DNA of 64,000 nucleotides, taken from assembly GCA_016791265.1 (NCBI GenBank), contig JAEUMY010000018.1, positions 62,001-126,000 on the forward strand, in the 5' to 3' direction. Position numbers and translations under genes: made by a program. The notes under the pieces were generated by a model that was given only the letters and a program-made list of their open reading frames with translations, did no database searches and had not been told where the DNA came from. Source of the DNA: Betaproteobacteria bacterium. GTDB lineage: Bacteria > Pseudomonadota > Gammaproteobacteria > Burkholderiales > Usitatibacteraceae. This document shows positions 43,520 through 52,755 of this stretch, one piece after another (the stretch's first letter is position 1; each line of letters begins with the position of its first letter).

Positions 43520-43900
43520 TCAGCGCTCGTTCCGGGGCACGCCGTCACCCAGTTCGTAGTAGTCACCCTTGAACGCGGTGAAGATGTGCAGCGCGAGCCG
43601 CGCATCGGTGGGCGCGTCGATGCTGCCCATGGAGACGGCGATGGTGTCCTTGCCGATGGCGTCCCAGAAAAGCGCCGCGCCGCAGGTGGCGCAAAAGCCG
43701 CGCCGCACCTTCGGCGAAGACTGGAACCAGCGGACATTCGCCTCGCCGTCGAGTTTGAGATCGGCCTTCCTCACATCAGTCGACGCCCAGAAGTGTCCTG
43801 ACTGCTTGCGGCACTGCGAGCAGTGACAGGCCGTGGCGGGCGCGAGCGGCCCGGGCATCTCGAAGGTGACGGCGCGACAAAGGCAGGAACCGGTTAGCAT
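43520..43900 (-). CDS. GFA-family (glutathione-dependent formaldehyde-activating-like) zinc protein
   Basis: The product has 126 residues. The zinc-ligand Cys are all visible: GSCLCRAVTFEM, CHCSQCRKQSGHFW and FCATCGAALFWD. The length is right for GFA/CENP-V proteins, most of which have unknown substrates despite the family name. The start was set at MLTGSCLC. It forms a pair with the small membrane protein gene. Confidence 0.92.
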   Translation of the reverse strand: MLTGSCLCRAVTFEMPGPLAPATACHCSQCRKQSGHFWASTDVRKADLKLDGEANVRWFQSSPKVRRGFCATCGAALFWDAIGKDTIAVSMGSIDAPTDARLALHIFTAFKGDYYELGDGVPRNER

Positions 43901-43952
43901 GGTTTTTCTCGGCGATGAAGGGTGAGCGTGGGTGTCCCGTTGCAACTCGCAA

Positions 43953-45272
43953 TCAGTGCAGCTTCACCTTTGGCTCCGTCTGACGCCGGATCATGCGCGC
44001 CAGCGTGTCCAGCGCCATGCGCCAGAAGCCATGCAGCGCCCAAAGGTGCAGCTTGTAAAGCGAAATGTAGAACAGTTTGGCGACGAACCCCTCGACGCGG
44101 ATGGAGCCTCGGGACACGAAGCCCATCAGCGTTCCCACGGACTCGTAGTTGCCCAGCGACACCAGCGAGCCAAAGTCGCGGTAGTGGAACGGCAAGAGCC
44201 CGCGCCCCTTGATGCGGCGATGAATGGCATCGGCGATGTGGCTCGCCATCTGGTGCGCCGACTGCGCGCGCGGTGGCACGTTGCGACCGTCTTTCCACTC
44301 ACACGCGGCGCAATCGCCCAGCGCGAAGATGTCGGCGTCGCGCGTCGTCTGCAACGTGGGCAGGACGACAAGCTGATTGATGCGCGTGGATTCGAGGCCA
44401 TCCAAGTTCGCCAGCACGTCGCCGCACCTGATGCCGGCCGCCCACACGGTGAACTCGGCGGGGATGATCTGCTCCGACGCGGTGCGAATATTCGTACTGT
44501 CCACGCCCACCACGCGCTCGTTCACCAGCACGTCAACCTGCAACGATTGCAGAACATCGAGCGTCGCCTCGGCGAGATAGTCCGGCAAACCCGCGAGGAT
44601 GCGCGGGCCGGCCTCCACGATGCGAATGCGAATCTGCTTTTCGGGATCGAAGTCCGTCAATCCATAAGCCGCCAACACGCGCGTCGTGTTGTGCAGCTCC
44701 GCCGCCAGCTCCACGCCGGTGGCGCCGGCGCCGACGATGGCGATGTTGATGATGCGCCCGTCCGCGGCGAAGTTCGCTTTGAAGCACGCATTCACCAGAC
44801 GGCGGTGAAACAGATTGGCCTCCCACGCGTTGTCCAGCTTGAATGCGTGCTCGGCCACACCCGGCGTGCCGAAATCGTTGCACTGGCTGCCGATGGCGAG
44901 CACCAGCGTGTCGTAGGGCAACTCGCGCGCAGGCAGGATTTCCGCGCCTTCGTCGTCGATGACCGCCGCCACCTTCAACACCTTGCGCGCGCGATCCAGT
45001 CCCGCGAGCGATCCCAGCGCGAAGGTGAAGTGATGCCACCGCGCCTGCGCGAGATAGTCGAGCTGGTCCGCGTGAATGTTGATGCTGCCGGCCGCCACTT
45101 CATGCAGCAGCGGCTTCCACAAGTGCGTCCGGGCGCGGTCGACCAGCGTGATGGCCGCCCGCCCCTTGCGCCCCAGCGAATCGCCCAAACGCGTGGCCAA
45201 CTCCAGTCCGCCGGCGCCGCCGCCAACGATGAGGATGCGGTGGGGTGGCGCAAACGACGATGTGGAGGGCAT
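43953..45272 (-). CDS. ndh: Type II NADH dehydrogenase (NDH-2)
   Basis: The product has 439 residues. Two dinucleotide motifs are present: HRILIVGGGAGGLELATRLG at the N terminus for FAD and INIAIVGAGATGVELAAELH for NADH. Further landmarks are HLWKPLLHEVAAGS, VWAAGIRCGDVLANL, FALGDCAACEW (FAD) and a C-terminal membrane-associating segment (FYISLYKLHLWALHGFWRMA). The enzyme transfers electrons from NADH to quinone without pumping protons. TAGAAT lies about 30 bases before the start as a possible -10. A one-mismatch palindrome is in frame as N-I-R. Confidence 0.94.
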   Translation of the reverse strand: MPSTSSFAPPHRILIVGGGAGGLELATRLGDSLGRKGRAAITLVDRARTHLWKPLLHEVAAGSINIHADQLDYLAQARWHHFTFALGSLAGLDRARKVLKVAAVIDDEGAEILPARELPYDTLVLAIGSQCNDFGTPGVAEHAFKLDNAWEANLFHRRLVNACFKANFAADGRIINIAIVGAGATGVELAAELHNTTRVLAAYGLTDFDPEKQIRIRIVEAGPRILAGLPDYLAEATLDVLQSLQVDVLVNERVVGVDSTNIRTASEQIIPAEFTVWAAGIRCGDVLANLDGLESTRINQLVVLPTLQTTRDADIFALGDCAACEWKDGRNVPPRAQSAHQMASHIADAIHRRIKGRGLLPFHYRDFGSLVSLGNYESVGTLMGFVSRGSIRVEGFVAKLFYISLYKLHLWALHGFWRMALDTLARMIRRQTEPKVKLH

Positions 45273-45505
45273 GGCGGGTGAAATGTTGTCGGGCAATCGG
45301 GCAATTCTACGCGCAGGGTCATTGCGAACCTCGCTGGGCGGCTTCGCGCGGCGGCGGCCTTGGGCAACGCTTGCGGAATGACGCCGTCTATGTCACGTTT
45401 CGTGTCGATTCACTCAGAAAAAGTGCTGCGGCGACGCCTCCGGCCATGCCAGGCGAAACCGTTGCATCACAACCATCACCTGCGGACAATTCATAGGGGA
45501 ACGAC

Positions 45506-45862
45506 ATGACGCACACACTCGCACGCATCGCCATCGCCGCACTTCTGATTGGAACCCATCACGCAGCCGAAGCCGCAGGCGCCATCGCCAAAGGCGATGG
45601 AACTCGCACAGGCTACGCCCACAGCCACGCCAACACCGCCGCCGCATCGGCGCGCGCCCTGCAGGAATGCGGTCCGGGCTGCAAGGTGCTGGTCACCTTT
45701 GACACCGGCTGCGCAGCCCTGTCGATGGACAAGAACTCGACCGCGCATGGCGCCGCTCGCGGGGCCAACCGGGCGGCGGCCGAAAACTACGCGTTGGGCT
45801 TTTGCCGCAAGTTCGGCGGCACCAATTGCTACATCCGAACCTGGACCTGCACCAATCGCTGA
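45506..45862 (+). CDS. DUF4189 secreted protein
   Basis: The product has 118 residues, a signal peptide (MTHTLARIAIAALLIGTHHA ... AEAA) and the DUF4189 pattern: GYAHSHANTAAASARALQEC, G-C-K-V-L-V-T-F, then GCAALSM and an NYALGFCRKFGGTNCYI tail with paired Cys. AGGGGAACGAC precedes the ATG. The family is small and uncharacterised. The stop codon is directly followed, in the same reading frame, by a headless beta-lactamase-like sequence. Confidence 0.85.
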   Translation: MTHTLARIAIAALLIGTHHAAEAAGAIAKGDGTRTGYAHSHANTAAASARALQECGPGCKVLVTFDTGCAALSMDKNSTAHGAARGANRAAAENYALGFCRKFGGTNCYIRTWTCTNR

Positions 45863-46603
45863 CGCCGCGCCACCGCCGGCGATGCCACGCTGCTGCAACT
45901 GGCCACGCACACATCCGGCCTGCCGCGCCTGCCGCTCGGCTGGGCCTTCCTGAAGAGCATGCTCTCCAATCCCGAAAATCCCTATGCGGCCTACGACCGC
46001 AAGGACATGTGGGCGTGGCTGGCGGACCGCAAGCTGGATGCCAGTCAGACGCACACCCCGGCGTATTCCAATCTGGGGATGGGTGTGCTGGGTGAACTGC
46101 TGGCCAACCGGGCGGCGATGAGCTACGGCGAGTTGATCCATCGGCGCATCACCCGGCCGCTCGCGATGACCGACACCGCCATCGAGACGCCCGCGTCCTC
46201 ACAGAACCGGCTGGCAGTCGGGTACACGAAAAAGTTGAAACCCACTGCGTACTGGTCACTGCCCGCCATGGCTGGCGCGGGCGCGCTGCGCTCCACACCG
46301 CGCGACATGGCGAAGTACATCCAGGCACAGCAGCATGGCTCGCTGGTCGGCGCCCGTCTCGCACAGGAACCACGCGCCCGCATGGGCAACGATTCAGCCG
46401 TGGGCTATGGCTGGCTGATCCTGACCGCGAAGGGAGACGAGATCGTGTGGCACAACGGCGGCACGGGCGGCTTTCGCAGCTTCGCGGGATTCAGCAGGAA
46501 GACCGGCAAGGCGGTCGTGGTGCTCAGTAACAGCGAGCATGATGTCGATGACCTTGCGCTTCATCTGCTCAATCCGGCATTCAAGCTGAAACCCAAGAGC
46601 TGA
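45863..46603 (+). pseudogene. Beta-lactamase/serine-hydrolase fragment lacking its catalytic N terminus
   Basis: From the base after the DUF4189 stop, the same frame reads on as GDATLLQLATHTSGLPRLPL, the segment that normally follows the S-x-x-K nucleophile of class C beta-lactamase-like hydrolases. YSN (in TPAYSNLGMG) and HNGGTGG are present, but the S-x-x-K motif and about 80-100 N-terminal residues are gone. A small internal ATG (45959) could start a shortened product that still lacks the nucleophile. The junction looks like a deletion that joined the 3' end of the DUF4189 gene to the middle of a hydrolase gene. Confidence 0.75.
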
Positions 46604-46609
46604 GCACTT

Positions 46610-46621
46610 GCGAATATTCGC
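46610..46621. repeat. GCGAATATTCGC palindrome, convergent intergenic
   Basis: A perfect copy in an 18-base dyad (CTT and AAG flanks) only six bases after the hydrolase fragment stop and before the flavin-reductase stop. Confidence 0.9.
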
Positions 46622-46640
46622 AAGGGCGTGCCGTTGCCGG

Positions 46641-47231
46641 TCAGCCGGAGGATTTCACCGTCGGCGCGTTCATCGCCTCGCCAATCGCATAGAAGTGCCC
46701 GCCCGCGACATGGTGAATGCTGCGCAGCGCCGGCTCGGCATTCTCGAAATGCCAGCGCCCGTTGCTGAAGACGCGTGAGTCCGCCCAGGCCGCGACGATC
46801 TCGCCGATGAACAAATCGTAGACCTGCTGGTTGCGCGGCTCGGGGAGCAGCTTGCACGCCATCCATGCCGAGCAGCCGTTGACGAACGGCATATCGTGTT
46901 CGGGAAAACGGAACAGTTCCACGCCGGTGCGTTCCAGCTTGTCTGGTGTGGTCCGGCGCGACAGCGTGCCGAGCTGTAGCGTGAGTTGCAGCTGGGCGAC
47001 TGTGGGCACCTGGATGCCGAACACGCCGCTCTGCTCCACCAACTCGCGGGTCATCGTGCTCTTGTCGAGCACGACCGTGAGCTTGGGTGGTGTGAAATCG
47101 AGCGCGCAGGCCCATGCGGCAGCCATGACGTTGTCCATGCCGGCGTGGTGTGCGGAAACCAGCACGGTCGGTCCGTGGTTGAGCAGACGCGCGGCTTTGG
47201 CGAGATCGACGGGAATGATCTGAGGGTCCAT
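46641..47231 (-). CDS. Flavin-reductase-like FMN-binding split-barrel protein
   Basis: The product has 196 residues. PTVLVSAHHAGMDNVMAAAW, LVEQSGVFGIQVPTV and the C-terminal HHVAGGHFYAIGEAMNA fit the flavin reductase/FMN-binding split barrel. Such proteins reduce FMN with NAD(P)H or bind it. The start was set at MDPQIIPVDLAKA. The gene lies 49 bases downstream of an amidase gene, with which it may form an operon. Confidence 0.85.
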   Translation of the reverse strand: MDPQIIPVDLAKAARLLNHGPTVLVSAHHAGMDNVMAAAWACALDFTPPKLTVVLDKSTMTRELVEQSGVFGIQVPTVAQLQLTLQLGTLSRRTTPDKLERTGVELFRFPEHDMPFVNGCSAWMACKLLPEPRNQQVYDLFIGEIVAAWADSRVFSNGRWHFENAEPALRSIHHVAGGHFYAIGEAMNAPTVKSSG

Positions 47232-47280
47232 GGTGTGGGAGCGATCGGCGTCGGATTGCAAGGGCTTCAAGACATGCGCA

Positions 47281-48615
47281 TCAGGCTGTGGCTGCGAGCA
47301 CCGCCTCGATGGCCTGCGCCACCTCCGCCAGCCGCGCATCGCCGCCACGCGGCCCGATGACCTGCAATCCCACCGGTGCATCACCGGCACGATGACACGG
47401 CAGCGAAAACACGGGCCGGTCCAGCACGTTGAACGGCGCGCAATTGCGCAAAAGCAGTCCGTTGAGGCGGAAAAACTCGGCTTCGCTTGCACGGAACTCG
47501 GCCAGCGCGGGCGCAATCACCGGAATGGTGGGCGAGAGCACGGCGTCAAATGGCGCAGTGGTCTCAGCCGAGGACGCGATCAGCCGCTTCCGCAGATGAA
47601 CGAGATCCACGTAATCGGCCGCGAGCATGTTGGCGCCTAACATGAGGCGCTTGGCCACCATGGGATCGAACGCGGCGTAGTGATTCGCCAGGCGCTCGCG
47701 ATGCAGTGCATACGCCTCCACGGCGGAGAAGTTGGCTTTCACGCTGCCTTGCGCCTCCTCGAGCAGTTCAGGGAAGCGGAACTCGGTGACGGTCGCACCG
47801 GCCGCGGAAAGGCGAGACAGGCTGCGCTCGAACACTGCGGCCACGGTAGCATCCATGCCATCCAGCAGAATGTCTGTGGCGACCCCGAACTTCATATCGC
47901 GAATATTCGCAGGCAGCGGAAAGGGGTCCAGCGCCTCACCCGCCATGATGCGATCCAGCGTCACGCAGCAGGCGACACTCGGCGCCAGCGGGCCGACGGA
48001 ATCGCGGGTGAATGAGAGCGGGAAGACACCTTCCAGCGGCACGCGCGCCTGCGTGGGCTTGAAGCCGGTGATGCCGCAGAACGCGGCGGGGATGCGCACC
48101 GATCCGCCCGTGTCCGAGCCGATGGTGGCGACAGCCATGCCATCGGTGACACTCACTGCGCCACCCGAGGTGGAGCCGCCCGGCGTGCGCCCGGTGGCGC
48201 GATCCCACGGATTCAGCGGCGTACCGAAATGGGCATTGATGCCGTGACCACCATAGGCGAACTCGGTCATGTTGGTGCGGCCGATGAAGATCGCACCCGC
48301 CGCGCGCAAGCGCGCCATGGCGGGCGCGTCGCGCGTCGCGGGCGGGTCGTTCGCCAGCAGGCGTGAACCGGCGGCGGTGACTTCGCCCTCGACGTCAAAC
48401 AGGTCCTTGATCGAGATCGGGATGCCGGCGAGCGGGCCGTGGCTCACATCGACAGCCGCCGCCTGCGCAAGCGCGGCCCCGGCGTTGACGCGGAGAAAGG
48501 CGTGCGCACCCTCACCGGCCGGGTCGGCGATTCGGTCCAGGCACTGCCGTACGAGTGAGGTGGCCGTCAGCCGGCCTGCGGCGAGGTCGGCGCGGAGGGA
48601 TTGAAGCGTGCGCAT
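47281..48615 (-). CDS. Amidase signature family enzyme
   Basis: The product has 444 residues. The Ser-cisSer-Lys triad is assigned from motifs: K70 in GIPISIKDLFD, S148 in GGSTSGGA and S172 in GSDTGGSVRIPAAFC. RTNMTEFAYGG and GITGFKPTQARVP are further signature segments. These enzymes hydrolyse amides; no substrate can be given. A palindrome copy encodes P-A-N-I-R. The start follows a Trp-less leader of normal length for the family. Confidence 0.92.
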   Translation of the reverse strand: MRTLQSLRADLAAGRLTATSLVRQCLDRIADPAGEGAHAFLRVNAGAALAQAAAVDVSHGPLAGIPISIKDLFDVEGEVTAAGSRLLANDPPATRDAPAMARLRAAGAIFIGRTNMTEFAYGGHGINAHFGTPLNPWDRATGRTPGGSTSGGAVSVTDGMAVATIGSDTGGSVRIPAAFCGITGFKPTQARVPLEGVFPLSFTRDSVGPLAPSVACCVTLDRIMAGEALDPFPLPANIRDMKFGVATDILLDGMDATVAAVFERSLSRLSAAGATVTEFRFPELLEEAQGSVKANFSAVEAYALHRERLANHYAAFDPMVAKRLMLGANMLAADYVDLVHLRKRLIASSAETTAPFDAVLSPTIPVIAPALAEFRASEAEFFRLNGLLLRNCAPFNVLDRPVFSLPCHRAGDAPVGLQVIGPRGGDARLAEVAQAIEAVLAATA

Positions 48616-48645
48616 GGTCGGTGTGGAACAGTGCGTGACAGAAGC

Positions 48646-48657
48646 GCGAATATTCGC
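48646..48657. repeat. GCGAATATTCGC palindrome upstream of the amidase gene
   Basis: A perfect copy 30 bases before the amidase start codon, between two leftward genes. Confidence 0.9.
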
Positions 48658-48682
48658 ACACTGCCCCGACGCTCATTCATGC

Positions 48683-49672
48683 TCACCCCTGCGACAAGGA
48701 GTCGGTCACATGAATGATGACGTTGCCGCGCTTGCGCCCGGTGTCCACATGGCGATGGGCCTCCACGATCCGCTCAAGCGGGAACTCGCGATCAATCACC
48801 GGGAGGAAGACGCCTGCCTCGGCCAGTTGAGCCAGATGGCGCAAATCCTCGGTGGTGCCGAATGCGGGGCCCGCGATCACGCGCCTGCCATGCAGCCGTG
48901 CGCGCAACGGTGTGGTCAGCATGTCCTGCAGCCCGGCCAACACGGCCAGCAGCCGACCGCCCGGACGCAACACCGGTGAAGCTCGGGAATACGGCGCCGT
49001 GCCGACCGTATCCATGATCACATCCCAGCACTCCCCCAATTGCGTGAAGTCTTCCCGCGCGTAGTCGATGACCCGTGCCGCGCCCAACGAGCTCACCAAA
49101 TCGGCATTGGCCGCACTGCACACGGCCGTCACCTCGGCACCCAGATGGCGGGCCAATTGGATGGCCGCCGTGCCCACGCCTCCCGATGCGCCGTTGATGA
49201 GCACCTGCTCGCCGCGCCGCACCTTCGCGCGCCGCAGAAAACTCAAGGCGGTCGTACCCCCGAAGGACAGCGCCGCTGCGTGCGCGAAGTCCAGGTTCGC
49301 GGGCATGCGCGCGACCAGAGCGTTGTCCGGCAGGCATCGGTACTCGGCGTGACAACCCAGCCTGGCATCGGCGAAGGCAAACACCCGGTCACCGGGCCTG
49401 AATGCATGTACCGCCGAGCCCACAGCGTCCACCACGCCAGCGAGCTCGCTGCCGAGCACGGGCTGCCGCGGCCGGCTAACGCCGAATGCCAGGCGCATGA
49501 GGACGCCGAAGCCTGGCGGCGCATCCATGGCGCGAATGCGCCGGTCAGCGAAGGTGACCGTCGTGGCATGGATGCGGATCAGCAACTCGTTGTCACGCGG
49601 CTGGGGCGTCGCGGTCTCTGTCAACCGCAATACTTCCGGCGGGCCATAGCGTTCGCACACCACGGCTTTCAT
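48683..49672 (-). CDS. Quinone oxidoreductase-like zinc-type alcohol dehydrogenase (MDR) family protein
   Basis: The product has 329 residues. It opens with MKAVVCERYGPPEVLRLTET and has RRGEQVLINGASGGVGTAAI as the nucleotide motif (G-x-G-G-V-G). It lacks the catalytic zinc Cys/His, which places it with NADPH:quinone reductases such as Qor. These reduce quinones or enones with NADPH. It precedes the amidase gene in the same direction. Confidence 0.9.
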   Translation of the reverse strand: MKAVVCERYGPPEVLRLTETATPQPRDNELLIRIHATTVTFADRRIRAMDAPPGFGVLMRLAFGVSRPRQPVLGSELAGVVDAVGSAVHAFRPGDRVFAFADARLGCHAEYRCLPDNALVARMPANLDFAHAAALSFGGTTALSFLRRAKVRRGEQVLINGASGGVGTAAIQLARHLGAEVTAVCSAANADLVSSLGAARVIDYAREDFTQLGECWDVIMDTVGTAPYSRASPVLRPGGRLLAVLAGLQDMLTTPLRARLHGRRVIAGPAFGTTEDLRHLAQLAEAGVFLPVIDREFPLERIVEAHRHVDTGRKRGNVIIHVTDSLSQG

Positions 49673-49729
49673 CGGCAAGGTCTCATCAAATAGTGTGCTT
49701 CGAAGTCTTTGGAGAGGTGTTGAGGCATT

Positions 49730-49741
49730 GCGAATATTCGC
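49730..49741. repeat. GCGAATATTCGC palindrome upstream of the quinone oxidoreductase gene
   Basis: A perfect copy 57 bases before the start codon of the quinone oxidoreductase gene. Confidence 0.9.
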
Positions 49742-49955
49742 ACTGCATCGCGTCAAGCAGGCCCCGGATGGTATCAGCGGCAAGGCGCGGCGCGAGCGGA
49801 TTCCATGAAGGCTCAGACCAGAACGCCTGGGGGCTGCCTGCATGAGCCGCTGGGTGAAAGTGTTCACGGCGCTAGGCGAACACGCATTCCTCGCTGAGCA
49901 GGAGAAGGCGGTTCGCAGCCACCCGCTGGCTCGTGCCGGTCGAAAGCGAGTCCGT

Positions 49956-50858
49956 CTAGTCTCGCTCGCGCTTCTTGCAGCGGTCCGCGTAGGCCGCGCA
50001 CCCTGCACCGGGCGAGCCGCACAGCCGTTCGGGCGTCTTGAGTTTTTCGACCAACAACTCGGCGTAGATGCACTGGCGCGCCGGATCGGTCTTCCCGCCG
50101 AACGAATCGGCCTCCAGCGACAGCGCTTTCACGTACGCCTGCTCGGCCTCCGTGAGCCGGTTCATGTACTCCAGAATGCGGCCCAGATTCCAGGCATTGA
50201 TCGGGTCCTTGGGCGCCAGCGCCACCGCCTGGCGCGCATGGCCGAGCGCGGCGTCGTCTTCCTTGTTATAGGCATAGGCGGCCGACAGATTGCCCTGCAC
50301 GCGATAATCCGCCGGCAGCTTTTCTTCCAAGAGCTTCAGCGATCGAATCGCCGTGCGGTGATTGCCGGCATTCATCAGATCGGCCGAGTAGCTCACCCAA
50401 ACACCGGTGGGATCCTTGCCCTTGTAAAGGCTGATCGACTCTTCCAGCGCGGCCATCATCTCGTCGTACCGGCGCGCACTCATCAGCAGCCAGAGGCGCC
50501 CCTGGTGAATCGTCACATCCTGCGGTGTCACCGCGATGCCCGAGGTCAGATACTTCACCGCCTGCGCGGTGGCATCGTCCGCGTAACCCGCCTCAATCGT
50601 GCCGCCGCCCGACTCATTGGCGCGAATGGCCACGCCATCCTTGCCCTGCAGCACTACATTCGCGAGGCACTTGAAGCCGTCGGCCTGCGTTCTTGGGATC
50701 GGAGACCGCGCGTTCTCCTCGCAGAGCTTTCTCGCGTCTTCAACCTTGCCGGCAGCCAGCAATGCGCGCCAGGTGATCGGCGTTGCGGCCTGGCCAAACA
50801 CCGAACTCGAAGCCAGGATCAGAACGAAAGCGAATATTCGCCAGCCGGGCGAGCGCAT
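49956..50858 (-). CDS. Secreted TPR protein, last gene of the DUF4034 operon
   Basis: The product has 300 residues. A TTG start nine codons earlier is possible but the chosen ATG gives a clean signal peptide (RIFAFVLILASSSVFGQA), the R-I-F-A of which is encoded by a palindrome copy. The rest contains TPR-like helices: RTAIRSLKLLEEKLPADYRV, DDAALGHARQAVALAPKDPI and RLTEAEQAYVKALSLEADSF. The C terminus carries several Cys (LCGSPGAGCAAYADRCKKRE). Its start lies about 25 bases after the SEL1-like gene ends. Confidence 0.75.
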   Translation of the reverse strand: MRSPGWRIFAFVLILASSSVFGQAATPITWRALLAAGKVEDARKLCEENARSPIPRTQADGFKCLANVVLQGKDGVAIRANESGGGTIEAGYADDATAQAVKYLTSGIAVTPQDVTIHQGRLWLLMSARRYDEMMAALEESISLYKGKDPTGVWVSYSADLMNAGNHRTAIRSLKLLEEKLPADYRVQGNLSAAYAYNKEDDAALGHARQAVALAPKDPINAWNLGRILEYMNRLTEAEQAYVKALSLEADSFGGKTDPARQCIYAELLVEKLKTPERLCGSPGAGCAAYADRCKKRERD

Positions 50859-50881
50859 TTCCTTGCAGGGGATGACGGCTC

Positions 50882-51604
50882 TCAATTGCTTACTCGCAAA
50901 TCGAAGTTGAACACCAGCGTCTTGCGCCGTTGCGCTAATGCTTCTGGCTGAGGAATCTTCTTAGCCGCATCCTCAACCGCCTTGCGCAGCGCCGGCTCGA
51001 ACACATCAATGTGCTTTTCTCCGGTCACCTTGACTTTCAGGGTCGCGAGATCCAGCTCCGCGTGAAATTCACCCCCCAATCCATCCCGCCGCGCCTCACG
51101 CGGGTATTCGAGGAACATGGAGCTGTGCGCGGAAATCAGCTTGCGATACCGACTGCACGCGTCGTCATCGCCACACTTCTCGTCCTTGATGGGCACGCCC
51201 GTCTTGGCGGCAAATGCGTCCAGATACGCGTTGGCCTTTTTCTCGTCGCGCGGCACGGCCTCCCCTGCGGCATGAATCACAGCGAGACTACTCAATGCCT
51301 TGTGCTCACCACGCTCCGCAGCCACGTTGAGCCAGTACAGCGCGGCCTGGGGGTGGGGTCCTTCCGCCCTGCCCCAGCCTGACAGCAGCGTCAACGCAAG
51401 GGGGATCATGGCATCCAACTTGCCCTCGTCCGCGTCGATCATCATGTCTCTCAGCACCAACGACTTGCGGTCTGAAGTCTTGTACCAGTCTGCGGGCTTG
51501 GGCCCGGGTTCGGTTTTCGCAGGGGACTGCGCCGCCGCGCACATCGAGAAGCAACCCACTATGGCTGCCACAACCTTCACGAAACACTTTCCAAATCTGT
51601 CCAT
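50882..51604 (-). CDS. Secreted SEL1/TonB-C-like protein of the DUF4034 operon
   Basis: The product has 240 residues. GAGGATAGCC before the ATG sets this start, although an earlier ATG overlaps the upstream stop. After a signal peptide (FVKVVAAIVGCFSMCAAAQ) comes a SEL1-type repeat (QAALYWLNVAAERGEHKALS, then AVIHAAGEAVPRDEKKANAY) and a C-terminal part (FLEYPREARRDGLGGEFHAE, then LDLATLKVKVTGEKHIDVFE) resembling the TonB C-terminal energy-transducing fold. There is no N-terminal TonB anchor, so it is not TonB itself. Function is unknown. Confidence 0.7.
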   Translation of the reverse strand: MDRFGKCFVKVVAAIVGCFSMCAAAQSPAKTEPGPKPADWYKTSDRKSLVLRDMMIDADEGKLDAMIPLALTLLSGWGRAEGPHPQAALYWLNVAAERGEHKALSSLAVIHAAGEAVPRDEKKANAYLDAFAAKTGVPIKDEKCGDDDACSRYRKLISAHSSMFLEYPREARRDGLGGEFHAELDLATLKVKVTGEKHIDVFEPALRKAVEDAAKKIPQPEALAQRRKTLVFNFDLRVSN

Positions 51605-51612
51605 GGCTATCC

Positions 51613-52680
51613 TCATGCGTTCTTGAATGCCCAGAGCTTGCAGGCATCCGGCGAGTGCCCACGCAGCCAATCGGCAGGCCGAAGGTCATGGGGCTTGATG
51701 GACTCGAAAACCTTGATGAACGTCGCCTCGTCGCGTGCCGCGCAAGCGAAGCTCGCGAACTGGTTCCGCGTGTAGGGATCGGGATCGATCAATGCCAGCA
51801 GCTTTTCAAACGACACTTTCAGCTTTTTCCAGTCGATGCCCATTTCTTTGAAGGGCTCGTCGAGACCCACATACATGTAGATGCGCGCGTACAACCCACC
51901 GCCATCCATCGCGTCGGTCTCCTCCGTGTACTTGCTTGCAAATGATTCCAGCGCACGCCAGCTACCGCCCCACTTTGGTATCAGCCGCTGAGCTTGACGC
52001 ATGTAGAGCAAGTGGTAATTCGGAAACTTCTTGATGGCTTCTTCAAAAACCTCTTCCTGCGAAGCCTGGGGACTGTTGAGATTGATAACCGCCGCGTGCC
52101 GGGCGTCATGCCAGCCGGGCCGGTTCCTTGCCTCCGGGGGCGCCGCGAGCAATATGCGCTCCGCCTTGGCATGCAGTTCCTCAAAGACCGCCCAGGATTC
52201 CGGGGTCACGGTGTGCGCATAGCCGCCGCCCCGTGCCTGCCAGGCCCGGCGGCCTAGCAGGATCGCCTCCGCGACCGGAAGGTGCAATGAGTTCGGATTC
52301 GCCTCGCGCCAGCGCTTCAACCGTGGCTCCTGCCTCTCCAAGGGAATGTTTCGTCGTGTCATCGCATCGTAGAGACCCGCATAGACATTCGCTGACAACG
52401 GTGACCAACCTTTGGATGGCGCGCCGCGCTGGGAAAGGTCTTCCAGCGCCCGCTCCAGCAAATGAAACTGCTCCGTGTAGTAGAGCAGCAGGACTTTCTG
52501 ACGAGCTTCGGCGCGGGTCGAAAAGTGCGTCAGCGCGCACTCCTTCGGCTCGGTCGCATCGCCCATCGGGCAGGACGCCGGGCGCATGTCCCAGGGGTAG
52601 CGAAGCTTGGACAGGTCATTGCCCAGAACCGGCGTGGACAGGATCAGCAGAAGCGGCGCGGTGAACAGTAGTTGTTTCAT
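51613..52680 (-). CDS. DUF4034-like secreted protein, first gene of the operon
   Basis: The product has 355 residues and a signal peptide (MKQLLFTAPLLLILSTPVLG). The core (EEVFEEAIKKFPNYHLLYMR, QAQRLIPKWGGSWRALESFA, then YARIYMY) matches DUF4034, a TPR-like domain seen in secreted bacterial proteins. Two palindrome copies lie upstream, and its 5' end plus leader is duplicated about 3.8 kb away. The three genes of this operon probably make an envelope complex, which is inferred from order only. Confidence 0.75.
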   Translation of the reverse strand: MKQLLFTAPLLLILSTPVLGNDLSKLRYPWDMRPASCPMGDATEPKECALTHFSTRAEARQKVLLLYYTEQFHLLERALEDLSQRGAPSKGWSPLSANVYAGLYDAMTRRNIPLERQEPRLKRWREANPNSLHLPVAEAILLGRRAWQARGGGYAHTVTPESWAVFEELHAKAERILLAAPPEARNRPGWHDARHAAVINLNSPQASQEEVFEEAIKKFPNYHLLYMRQAQRLIPKWGGSWRALESFASKYTEETDAMDGGGLYARIYMYVGLDEPFKEMGIDWKKLKVSFEKLLALIDPDPYTRNQFASFACAARDEATFIKVFESIKPHDLRPADWLRGHSPDACKLWAFKNA

Positions 52681-52723
52681 TTCAAGGTGCGGGAAAGATT
52701 GAAATTTGCTTGCGAATATTCGC
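52602..52723. repeat. Copy 1 of a 122-bp duplication (5' end of the DUF4034 gene)
   Basis: This segment covers the first codons and leader of the DUF4034 gene and ends with a palindrome. It recurs near 56396-56517 with only a handful of differences by eye. Confidence 0.85.
52712..52723. repeat. GCGAATATTCGC palindrome at the edge of the duplication
   Basis: A perfect copy 31 bases before the DUF4034 start codon. Sequence similarity to the second duplication copy stops at its last base. Confidence 0.9.
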
Positions 52724-52755
52724 ACTCATCGGCTGCTTCACTCACCTGCTTGCAA

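Noticed and set aside
50882..51604. A TonB protein
   Set aside because: The C-terminal part resembles TonB, but there is a cleavable signal, no Pro-rich spanning region and no ExbBD partner; it is a SEL1-type secreted protein.
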